A DNA stretch of 7,879 nucleotides from an uncultured Bacteroidota bacterium (GTDB lineage Bacteria; Bacteroidota; Bacteroidia; Chitinophagales; Chitinophagaceae). Under the pieces are notes generated by a model. The model was given only the letters and a program-made list of their open reading frames with translations. It was not told where the DNA came from and made no database searches. Of the stretch, positions 1 to 6,373 are shown in pieces. Position numbers and translations under genes: made by a program. Within the stretch, counting starts at the first letter, position 1. Every line of letters starts with the position of its first letter. The stretch covers positions 1 to 7,879 of the forward strand of contig CAMLGP010000105.1 of assembly GCA_946479535.1 (NCBI GenBank). Reading direction: 5' to 3'.

Positions 1-1578
1 CGCCTGCGTAAAGAAGCATTATATGTAAAGGTGGATGGCAAACATATTGGAGAGCTGTGTGAATGGCCGGTGAAGGAACTCAATGTATGGTTCCAGGAAC
101 TTGAACAGAAATTAAGTGCGCATGATAAAGAGATCGCCAAAAGGATATTACTGGAGATCAATCACCGTATTAAGACTTTACTGGACGTGGGTCTCGGTTA
201 TCTCACTATTAATCGCCTGGCTAATTCATTAAGCGGCGGGGAAAGTCAGCGTATTCAGTTAACCCGCAGCCTTGGAAGCAATCTCACTGATTCATTATAT
301 ATATTGGATGAGCCATCCATTGGACTGCATTCAAGAGATACGGCCAATCTGATAAGAGTATTAAAAGAGTTGCGTGATCTGGGAAATACGGTTGTGGTGG
401 TAGAACATGATGAAATGATGATGCGTGAAGCCGATCATATAATAGATATGGGACCGCTGGCATCACATTTGGGCGGAGAAGTGATTGCAGAAGGTAATTA
501 TGATGCTATTATTTCCAACCCGGAAAGCCTTACGGGTAAATACCTGAGTGGAAGATTTTCCATTGAGCCACCAAAAACGGGCAGGAAATGGAACCGCTCC
601 ATTATCATAGAGGGTGCGCGACAACATAACCTTAAAGATATCAATGTTGAATTTCCACTGAATGTGCTTTGTGTGGTAAGCGGTGTGAGTGGAAGTGGAA
701 AGACCACCCTGGTTAAACAGATATTGTATCCTGCATTAAGAAAGATAAAGGGTGAGTTTGCGGATAAGATCGGATTTCATAAATCCATTTCAGGAGATAC
801 TGAAAGTATTTCACAAATTGAAATGGTAGACCAGAACCCTATCGGTAAATCATCAAGGAGCAATCCTGTTACCTATATTAAAGCGTATGATGAGATCAGG
901 GAGTTATTTGCCAAACAGCCGTTGAGCAAAATGCGCGGATTTCAGGCCAAGCATTTTTCATTTAATGTGGATGGAGGACGTTGTGATACCTGTAAGGGTG
1001 AAGGAGAGCAGGTTGTGGAAATGCAATTCCTGGCTGATGTGCATTTAACCTGTGAAGTTTGTAATGGTAAAAAATTCAAGGAAGAAGTTCTGGAAGTGAC
1101 CTATAAAGAGAAGAGCATTTATGATGTGCTGGAGATGAGTGTTGATGAAGCGATTGAGTTCTTTTATAGTGAAAAAAGCCTGACCAAAGCTATTCAGCCG
1201 CTCAGCGATGTTGGTCTGGGTTATGTGAAACTGGGACAGTCATCAGATACTTTATCAGGGGGTGAGGCCCAGCGGGTGAAACTGGCTTCTTTTCTGGGCA
1301 AGAGCCGGGCTACCAACAAGATCCTGTTCATTTTTGATGAGCCTACCACAGGTCTTCATTTCCATGATATCAAGAAACTGCTGGTTTCCTTTAATGCCCT
1401 GATTGAACAGGTACACTCCATTATAGTAATAGAGCACAATACAGATGTGATAAGGAGTGCGGACTGGGTAATTGATTTAGGTCCAGAAGCAGGGGATGGA
1501 GGTGGAAGCCTGGTTTTTGCAGGCACGCCTGCCGGGCTAAAAGGAGTAAAAGGTAGTCACACGGCAAGATTCCTCTAA
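1..1578 (+). CDS. uvrA: UvrA, excinuclease ABC subunit A (C-terminal part, 5' truncated by window)
   Basis: UvrA is the cytoplasmic ATPase that finds bulky DNA lesions and loads UvrB in nucleotide excision repair. The frame is open from base 1, so the start lies upstream; the GTG at 31 is an internal Val. 525 residues are visible. Against the 940-residue E. coli protein, about 415 N-terminal residues are missing, and the window opens just after the first zinc knuckle. In order: ABC signature LSGGE (229-243) and Walker B LDEP (304-315) closing the first ATPase; second Walker A GVSGSGKT (682-705); a zinc finger C-X2-C-X19-C-X2-C (cysteines at 982, 991, 1051, 1060); second signature LSGGE (1252-1266); second Walker B FIFDEP (1327-1344); and the family ending SHTARFL before TAA. 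All catalytic motifs seen are intact. Many Bacteroidetes carry UvrA paralogues, and I cannot say from this half which copy it is. Confidence 0.96.
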   Translation, partial: RLRKEALYVKVDGKHIGELCEWPVKELNVWFQELEQKLSAHDKEIAKRILLEINHRIKTLLDVGLGYLTINRLANSLSGGESQRIQLTRSLGSNLTDSLYILDEPSIGLHSRDTANLIRVLKELRDLGNTVVVVEHDEMMMREADHIIDMGPLASHLGGEVIAEGNYDAIISNPESLTGKYLSGRFSIEPPKTGRKWNRSIIIEGARQHNLKDINVEFPLNVLCVVSGVSGSGKTTLVKQILYPALRKIKGEFADKIGFHKSISGDTESISQIEMVDQNPIGKSSRSNPVTYIKAYDEIRELFAKQPLSKMRGFQAKHFSFNVDGGRCDTCKGEGEQVVEMQFLADVHLTCEVCNGKKFKEEVLEVTYKEKSIYDVLEMSVDEAIEFFYSEKSLTKAIQPLSDVGLGYVKLGQSSDTLSGGEAQRVKLASFLGKSRATNKILFIFDEPTTGLHFHDIKKLLVSFNALIEQVHSIIVIEHNTDVIRSADWVIDLGPEAGDGGGSLVFAGTPAGLKGVKGSHTARFL

Positions 1579-1594
1579 AAAGCCCCTCTTTTTT
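1577..1594 (+). terminator. weak terminator-like hairpin after uvrA
   Basis: Directly at the uvrA stop codon, AAAAAG (1577-1582) can pair with CTTTTT (1588-1593) around a CCCCT loop, with T-rich sequence on the 3' side (1589-1594). The stem has only one G:C pair, so it is much weaker than a normal intrinsic terminator. The position fits the end of the uvrA transcript, but the structure could be chance in an A/T-rich spot. Confidence 0.3.
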
Positions 1595-1620
1595 GCGATT
1601 TATCTAATTGGGTTGTCGCT

Positions 1621-1656
1621 AAACACTTATTTCCTTGATCATGCGCAAGAGTGTTT
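1621..1656. repeat. imperfect inverted repeat in the uvrA-downstream gap
   Basis: AAACACT (1621-1627) is complementary to AGTGTTT (1650-1656). Inside it CTTG (1634-1637) pairs with CAAG (1646-1649), so the right arm is a continuous 11 bases while the left arm has a 6-base bulge. The loop is ATCATGCG. There is no T-run after it, so it is not an intrinsic terminator. It may be an RNA fold or operator, or chance. Confidence 0.35.
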
Positions 1657-1923
1657 GCAATTTTTACTAGTATTCCCTCAAAATTGCTCGGTAAAAGCTT
1701 GTAAATTCAAGAACGGGAATATAGTTTTGTTTCCGTCCACTACTGATGGACTCCTACATTTATCCAACTTCTCTGAAATCCGTACCAAATCCCAATAAAA
1801 AACAAGACCAAGAATTGAAGTGAGCAGAATTCTGTTTCACTGGTGCGATGTCCTCCGAAAATTCCAGGCTAACTAACCAACACCTCCCGTCTCCAACTCC
1901 TTAGAAAGCTCAGAAATCCCTCC

Positions 1924-1958
1924 TTGACAACCATAGCGTTGTATTACTTCTATTTTAT
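1924..1958 (+). promoter_or_regulatory. possible promoter of the T9SS-secreted protein gene
   Basis: TTGACA at 1924-1929 is followed by A/T-rich candidates for the Bacteroidetes -7 box (consensus TAnnTTTG): TACTTCTA at 1945-1952 and TATTTTAT at 1951-1958. Neither matches the last bases of the consensus well. The spacing from TTG is 18 bases to the first candidate and 24 to the second; the usual range is about 17 to 23. The start codon is at 1982, so the leader would be short. The assignment is weak. Confidence 0.3.
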
Positions 1959-1981
1959 TTATAAAAATTAAACTCTGAGCG

Positions 1982-4390
1982 ATGAGAAAGTTTTACTCTT
2001 TGATAACGATGATGCTGATTGTGACGATTGCTTCGTCGCAAACCACTTACACCTGGAATAATGCTGCAGGTGGTCAGTGGACAACTTCCACGAACTGGAC
2101 CCCTACAAGGACCACACCAGCTACTTCAGACATATTAGTATTTAGCGCCGGTGCAAGCTATTCTGTAACTAATATACCCAGCCAGACCATTGGTCGATTG
2201 AACGTTTCTGCGGGTACGGTAACCTTTTCCGGTCAGGGTGGAACAATCACTTTAACTATTAATAATAGTACGGGTGGTGCAGATTTCATTATTGCGAATG
2301 GAGCTACATTGATCCAGAACGCCACAATTGATAATTTAACTTTAGGAACTGCAGCCACTGCAGATATTAGTGGAACACTTACAGAAAACGGTACCTATAA
2401 TACTAATGGTACTAACGTTGTAACAACAGTGAGCGGAACAGGGGTAATTGATAACAGGAACACTGTTACCTGCAATTCAGCTGCAAAACTGGTAATGTCC
2501 AACGGATCCCTCTACATCCATGCCCTTAATGGTGGTAACCTTCCCATTGCTACATTTAATGCAACATCAACCGTGGAATTTACGGGTATTACAACCACGC
2601 TGCCTGGTAATATGGACCAAACTTATGGCAACTTTACATGGAATTGTGGTTCACAAACAGGCAACCTTTCTTTTGCTGCAGATGTGGCTACCGTAAATGG
2701 TAATTTCAGTGTTCAAACCACGGGTACAGGTGATATTCGTCTGAAAAATTCAGGCGGTACAACCACTACAAATGTTGCGGGTGACTTCTCTCTCTCAGGT
2801 GGTACCCTATTTATTGTGGGCACTAATAATACGCATAGTCTGAATGTTGATGGTAACATTTCGATCAGTGGCGGTACCCTGACAAGAGGTGGTGGTACAG
2901 CTAACTTTAATTTTAGCGGTACTAACCAGACCTATTCAAAAACAGGTGGTACAATCAGCAATACTGTAAATTTCAATATCAATACAGGGTCAGCAGTTGA
3001 TTTTGGAACATCAGTACTTGATGGTTCAAACGGCACCTTTACACTTTCTAACAATGCAAAGATCATAACGGCTAATGCCAATGGTATTCGTTCAACTGGT
3101 GCATTCGGCTCCATTCAGGTAACCGGCACCAGGACCTATAATAGTGGTGCTGATTACGAATTCCGCGGCGCTTCTACGGGCACTTTCACAACTACTACCA
3201 ATCCCCAAATTGATAATCTCATCATAAATAATACAGGTGGTAATGTTACACTGTCTCAGCCAATGACAATAAATACAGGTCTTACGCTGACTGCAGGCGC
3301 ATTAATTTCTACTTCTACGAACTTCCTTTCTCTTGTAGATAATGCAACTTCTTCCCCCGGTTCAAATGCATCATATGTAAGCGGTCCTATCCGTAAAACA
3401 GGTAATGACGCATTCACCTTCCCTACTGGAAGAGTTGGTGCTGGTTATGTACCTATTGCCATAAGCGCTCCAACGAGTACTGGTACTATCATGACTGCTG
3501 AGTATTTAAGAGGTACACCTCCCAATGCAAGTAATATAACAGCTGCCGGAATCAAACATATCAGCACTTGCGATTATTGGACACTGGATCAGACAGGTAC
3601 TGCTTCAACACTTAACGTAACACTGAACTGGAATGCAAATAACCCCTGTAATGGTACGGCATATGTAACTGATCCAACAACTATCAAGGCAGTTCATTAT
3701 AATGGAACAAGTTGGAATACTGCCAGCCCCAGCAATGGTACTGGTTCTGCTGCAACTGGTTCTGTAACCTGGACAGGTGTAACCGTATTCAGCCCATTTG
3801 CTTTGGGAACTACTGCTACCGGTAATGCAAACCCACTCCCGGTATTGTTTGACAATGTAAGGGCGTATGAAAGAAGTGGTGGTATTGAAATCGGTTGGAG
3901 CAATCTGACTGAAAGAGACCTGATTGAATATGTAGTTGAGCGTTCTACAAATGGAAGAGATTATATTGATTATATTTCTGTAACTCCAAAGAGCAACCTG
4001 AATGAAAAAGCGGATTATTCACAATTTGATGCTACTCCTGCTTCAGGTGCCAATTTCTACCGCATTCGTTGCCTGGAAATAAGCGGAAAAATGATTTACA
4101 GCAAAGTATTGAGAGTAGATATGGGCGCAACTAAGAAAGGATTTAGCCTTTATCCGAATCCAGTTATCGGTAAAGCATTAACGCTTACGCTGACTGGTGT
4201 AAATCAGGGTGCCTATAATGTTCGTGTTGTTACAACTACCGGCCAGGATGTATTCCACAAGACCATTCAGACACAGGCCAGTGGTATAACACAATCCCTG
4301 CAATTGCCTTCTTCAATGAAACCTGGTGTTTATACCATGGTAATTACTGGTGAAGGATATTCGCAGAATCAACTATTCATCGTTCAATAA
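1982..4390 (+). CDS. secreted beta-helix-like protein with T9SS type A sorting domain
   Basis: 802 residues, predicted to cross the inner membrane by Sec and the outer membrane by the type IX system, ending on the surface or in the medium. Residues 1-19 form a signal peptide (MRK, then a hydrophobic core, cleavage likely after ASS). Residues 20 to about 490 are rich in Thr, Asn, Gly and Ser, opening with a YTWNNAAGGQW-type motif seen in secreted beta-helix proteins. Gly-Asn/Asp-Phe/Ile-Ser units recur every 24-27 residues around 240-300. A segment with YVSGPIRKTG and FTFPTGRVG (about 460-485) precedes a domain of unknown type. From residue 617 (NPLPVLF) comes a fibronectin III-like module with VERSTNGRDY and FYRIRCLE, then the sorting domain at about 718-802 with the LYPNP signature at 723-727 and the terminal FIVQ. 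No enzymatic motif is visible. The ATG at 1982 is chosen because the signal peptide begins there. Adhesin, matrix or surface-layer roles are possible, but the sequence does not show which. Confidence 0.93.
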   Translation: MRKFYSLITMMLIVTIASSQTTYTWNNAAGGQWTTSTNWTPTRTTPATSDILVFSAGASYSVTNIPSQTIGRLNVSAGTVTFSGQGGTITLTINNSTGGADFIIANGATLIQNATIDNLTLGTAATADISGTLTENGTYNTNGTNVVTTVSGTGVIDNRNTVTCNSAAKLVMSNGSLYIHALNGGNLPIATFNATSTVEFTGITTTLPGNMDQTYGNFTWNCGSQTGNLSFAADVATVNGNFSVQTTGTGDIRLKNSGGTTTTNVAGDFSLSGGTLFIVGTNNTHSLNVDGNISISGGTLTRGGGTANFNFSGTNQTYSKTGGTISNTVNFNINTGSAVDFGTSVLDGSNGTFTLSNNAKIITANANGIRSTGAFGSIQVTGTRTYNSGADYEFRGASTGTFTTTTNPQIDNLIINNTGGNVTLSQPMTINTGLTLTAGALISTSTNFLSLVDNATSSPGSNASYVSGPIRKTGNDAFTFPTGRVGAGYVPIAISAPTSTGTIMTAEYLRGTPPNASNITAAGIKHISTCDYWTLDQTGTASTLNVTLNWNANNPCNGTAYVTDPTTIKAVHYNGTSWNTASPSNGTGSAATGSVTWTGVTVFSPFALGTTATGNANPLPVLFDNVRAYERSGGIEIGWSNLTERDLIEYVVERSTNGRDYIDYISVTPKSNLNEKADYSQFDATPASGANFYRIRCLEISGKMIYSKVLRVDMGATKKGFSLYPNPVIGKALTLTLTGVNQGAYNVRVVTTTGQDVFHKTIQTQASGITQSLQLPSSMKPGVYTMVITGEGYSQNQLFIVQ
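2699..2923 (+). repeat. beta-helix-like repeat units inside the T9SS protein gene
   Basis: Three successive units begin GNFSVQ (residue 240), GDFSLSGGTL (residue 267) and GNISISGGTL (residue 291), so the spacing is 27 and then 24 residues. The DNA shares similar Gly-Gly-Thr codons (ggtggtacc and ggcggtacc). The period suits one turn of a right-handed beta-helix. The units are divergent at DNA level, so this is old protein repetition and not a recent tandem expansion. Confidence 0.6.
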
Positions 4391-4401
4391 TCGTTCAATA
4401 A
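4380..4401. repeat. 11-bp perfect tandem duplication spanning a stop codon
   Basis: TCGTTCAATAA occurs twice back to back (4380-4390 and 4391-4401). The first copy encodes the last residues of the T9SS protein plus its TAA stop; the second lies just outside the gene. Because the first copy ends with the stop, the protein is unchanged by the duplication. Confidence 0.9.
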
Positions 4402-4420
4402 CAACGGGTACCAATAGAGC

Positions 4421-4456
4421 AAGGCCGGCACAGCAATGTGTCGGCTTTTTTATTTT
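4421..4456 (+). terminator. strong intrinsic terminator after the T9SS protein gene
   Basis: GCCGGCACA (4424-4432) pairs with TGTGTCGGC (4437-4445): nine pairs including one G:T wobble, closed by a GCAA tetraloop of the stable GNRA class. TTTTTTATTTT follows. Bases 4421-4423 (AAG) can extend the stem into the T-run. It lies 30 bases past the stop codon and before the convergent DUF4293 gene. On the minus strand no T-run follows the stem, so it probably acts mainly on the plus-strand transcript. Confidence 0.88.
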
Positions 4457-4475
4457 AGTCCGTTGAAGGAAATTA

Positions 4476-4895
4476 TCAGCGAAGTTTATCGAGGCTCTTG
4501 ATCAGTTTCTGATCTTTGTATATTCCTCTTGCGGCCAACGCAAAACTGATGGGAATAAGAAATGCGAAAATGCAGGTGAGCGTAAAATGACCGCCTGGCT
4601 GATAGTTGCTTACTCTCGAAAAATAAAAAACAATGAGAAGAACAGATATGATCAGTCCAACGATGGTTGTTCTCAGCTGTGTTTTTCTATCCTTGAATAA
4701 GAAAATAGCAATTAGGGCAATAAGCATTATTAGGCCCGTAACCAGTAGCAGCCCCAGGTGGCTTGCTGCATCCAGATCTTCTTTTGTAGGCAAATTCTCT
4801 TTTAGAATTTCGCCAGTATAGAAGGGATACTGGAACGTTAAGAATGCAACTATACCTGCCAAAAGCAGCCAGAGTGTTTGCTGACGCTGGATCAT
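4476..4895 (-). CDS. DUF4293 family integral membrane protein
   Basis: A 139-residue protein of the Bacteroidetes-specific DUF4293 family, whose function is unknown. The family is recognised from the opening MIQRQQTLWLLLAGI, the four-helix layout and the charged ending with KLIKSLDKLR. Hydrophobic segments lie at about residues 7-26, 46-67, 75-93 and 104-124, giving four likely inner-membrane helices with short loops. The region between helices 1 and 2 (about 27-45) is the longest hydrophilic part. No catalytic or metal-binding motif is visible. The start ATG is 12 bases after the glyA stop on the same strand with no terminator between, so the two are probably co-transcribed. The gene converges on the T9SS protein gene. 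No strong Shine-Dalgarno sequence precedes it, as is normal in this phylum. Confidence 0.85.
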   Translation of the reverse strand: MIQRQQTLWLLLAGIVAFLTFQYPFYTGEILKENLPTKEDLDAASHLGLLLVTGLIMLIALIAIFLFKDRKTQLRTTIVGLIISVLLIVFYFSRVSNYQPGGHFTLTCIFAFLIPISFALAARGIYKDQKLIKSLDKLR

Positions 4896-4907
4896 ATTAT
4901 TGTGGAT

Positions 4908-6188
4908 TTACTTTATTTCAGGATACAACGGGAATTGCTGCATAAAGTTCTTTACCTCGGCCTTTACATCAGCAATTGTTTTTTCATCATCGGGGCTCAT
5001 CAATACCCGGTCTACCATTCCCACAACCGTTTCCATATCATTTTCCTTCATGCCTCTTGTGGTGACCGCAGGAACGCCAACACGAATACCTGAAGTCACG
5101 AATGGCGATTTATCGTCAAATGGAACCGCATTCTTGTTTAAGGTTATATGTGCCCTGTCAAGGGTTTCCTGGGCCTTTTTACCGGTGAGATTCTTATTGC
5201 GAAGATCGATCAGCATCAGGTGGTTATCTGTACCCTGGCTGATGAGATCATATCCTTTTTTTACAAATGCTTTAGCCATGGCCTGTGCATTGGAGATAAC
5301 CTGCTTTCCGTAGGCTTTAAAATCATCAGCCAGTATTTCACCGAATGATACAGCTTTTGCGGCAATTACATGCTCCAGAGGCCCACCCTGTGTGCCTGGG
5401 AATACTGCCAGATCAAGCAGCTGACTCATTGTCCTTAAATTTCCTTTTGGATCTTTAATACCCCAGGGATTTTCAAAATCATGGCGAAGCATGATAATTC
5501 CACCTCTTGGTCCACGAAGTGTTTTATGCGTGGTAGAACTAATAATATGACAATGCTCAAATGGGTCATTTAATAAACCAGTAGCAATCAAACCGGCGGG
5601 GTGGGCAATATCAGCAAATACTACGGCACCGATCTTATCTGCTACCGCACGAATGCGGGCATAATCCCAATCACGACTATAAGCTGATGCGCCGCAAATG
5701 ATCATTTTAGGTTTTTCCTTCAGTGCAATTGATTCCAGCTGATCATAATCTACAAGCCCGGTCTCTTTCTTTACGCCATAAAACAGGGCATGATAGTTCT
5801 TGCCGCTGAAATTGGCAGGACTGCCATGTGTAAGGTGACCGCCCATGCTAAGATCAAGTCCTAATACTTTTTCTCCAGGCTTTACTACAGCAAGGAAAAC
5901 CGCCGCATTGGCACTGGCCCCACTATGCGGCTGAACATTGGCCCAGCTTGCATTGAATATCTTTTTTAATCTTTCAATGGCTAGCGTTTCAATTTCATCT
6001 ACTATTTCACACCCACCATAGTAACGCTTACCTGGATAACCTTCTGCATATTTATTGGTAGGGCAGGTACCCATTGCCTGTAATACCTGGTAGGAAGTAA
6101 AATTTTCTGAGGCTATCAATTCAATACCATTACGCTGACGATCCAACTCGCGATTAATTAGATCAAAAATCTGGGAATCTCTTTGCAT
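4908..6188 (-). CDS. glyA: serine hydroxymethyltransferase
   Basis: A cytoplasmic PLP enzyme that interconverts serine and tetrahydrofolate with glycine and 5,10-methylene-tetrahydrofolate, the main source of one-carbon units for purines, thymidylate and methionine. The 426 residues match the usual bacterial length of about 415-430. Visible hallmarks are the N-terminal ELIASENF (23-30), [16 protein letters not shown] (46-61), [10 protein letters not shown] (88-97), the PLP-ring region [10 protein letters not shown] (191-200) with Asp193 and His196, and the Schiff-base lysine Lys222 in [13 protein letters not shown]. The C-terminal part has the expected [14 protein letters not shown]. No key residue is missing. 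The start MQRDSQIF follows a promoter-containing divergent region. It is the first gene of a likely two-gene operon with DUF4293. Confidence 0.97.
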   Translation of the reverse strand: MQRDSQIFDLINRELDRQRNGIELIASENFTSYQVLQAMGTCPTNKYAEGYPGKRYYGGCEIVDEIETLAIERLKKIFNASWANVQPHSGASANAAVFLAVVKPGEKVLGLDLSMGGHLTHGSPANFSGKNYHALFYGVKKETGLVDYDQLESIALKEKPKMIICGASAYSRDWDYARIRAVADKIGAVVFADIAHPAGLIATGLLNDPFEHCHIISSTTHKTLRGPRGGIIMLRHDFENPWGIKDPKGNLRTMSQLLDLAVFPGTQGGPLEHVIAAKAVSFGEILADDFKAYGKQVISNAQAMAKAFVKKGYDLISQGTDNHLMLIDLRNKNLTGKKAQETLDRAHITLNKNAVPFDDKSPFVTSGIRVGVPAVTTRGMKENDMETVVGMVDRVLMSPDDEKTIADVKAEVKNFMQQFPLYPEIK

Positions 6189-6256
6189 GAAGAACGATTA
6201 TGTTTTGAAGTTTATTAGCTAAATCTTAAAACCTCGTATAATTACGATTGGCGCTG

Positions 6257-6264
6257 CAAAATTA
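6257..6264 (-). promoter_or_regulatory. glyA -7 box (Bacteroidetes-type promoter)
   Basis: Read on the minus strand this is TAATTTTG, a perfect match to the Bacteroidetes TAnnTTTG element. It lies about 68 bases upstream of the glyA start codon, implying a leader of roughly 60 bases. A clear TTG at -33 is absent; the expected place is a T-rich stretch. The strong -7 match and the position between divergent genes support the call. Confidence 0.55.
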
Positions 6265-6306
6265 AGCCTCTAACACCTTGAAAATGCGGCTATGCGTATA
6301 ACTTTT

Positions 6307-6334
6307 TTGATTGGTGCAAAAATCATTACTTTCG
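6307..6334 (+). promoter_or_regulatory. promoter of the nucleotidyltransferase gene
   Basis: TTG at 6307-6309 and TACTTTCG at 6327-6334 are separated by 17 bases. This fits the TTG-N17-23-TAnnTTTG pattern of Bacteroidetes, with seven of eight bases right in the second box. Transcription would start near 6340, giving a leader of about 34 bases to the ATG at 6374. That start site would exclude the in-frame TTG at 6311. Confidence 0.5.
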
Positions 6335-6373
6335 GTGGCTTTTTTATTCATTAAGAAAAGGTCTAGCGGCTTC

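Larger units (their letters stand above)
1579..1981. other. 403-base intergenic gap without a convincing gene
   Basis: The stretch lies between uvrA and the T9SS-secreted protein. A 61-codon frame (1613-1798, plus) would need a TTG start, has no visible ribosome binding site, and its product resembles nothing I recognise. The minus strand has only stop-bounded runs of about 40 codons (roughly 1765-1895), also unrecognised. Bases 1870-1925 are pyrimidine-rich on the plus strand. Small inverted repeats occur at 1621-1656 and 1735-1751. The last 60 bases are A/T-rich and probably hold the leader of the next gene. The region could be a long leader, a decayed gene or an unannotated small RNA; the sequence does not decide. 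Confidence 0.6.

Noticed and set aside
1698..1751. Small inverted repeats CTTG/CAAG (1698-1711) and GTCCA/TGGAC (1735-1751)
   Set aside because: Stems of four to five pairs are too short to separate from chance and lack a T-run or other supporting context.
1613..1798. 61-codon plus-strand frame in the gap after uvrA
   Set aside because: It requires a TTG start, has no ribosome binding site or promoter, and its product has no recognisable motif or family resemblance.
2699..2923. Repeated GGT/GGC-ACC units considered as a DNA tandem repeat or CRISPR-like array
   Set aside because: The units are in frame within a coding gene, vary in length and sequence, and have no identical repeats with unique spacers; they reflect protein beta-helix repeats.
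4900..5313. 137-codon plus-strand frame opposite glyA
   Set aside because: It is a shadow on the antisense strand of a clear serine hydroxymethyltransferase gene, with no family features of its own.
6235..6301. CGTATAA repeated exactly 60 bases apart (6235-6241 and 6295-6301)
   Set aside because: A 7-base match within about 120 bases of A/T-rich DNA is expected by chance fairly often, and the copies are not placed symmetrically to either promoter.
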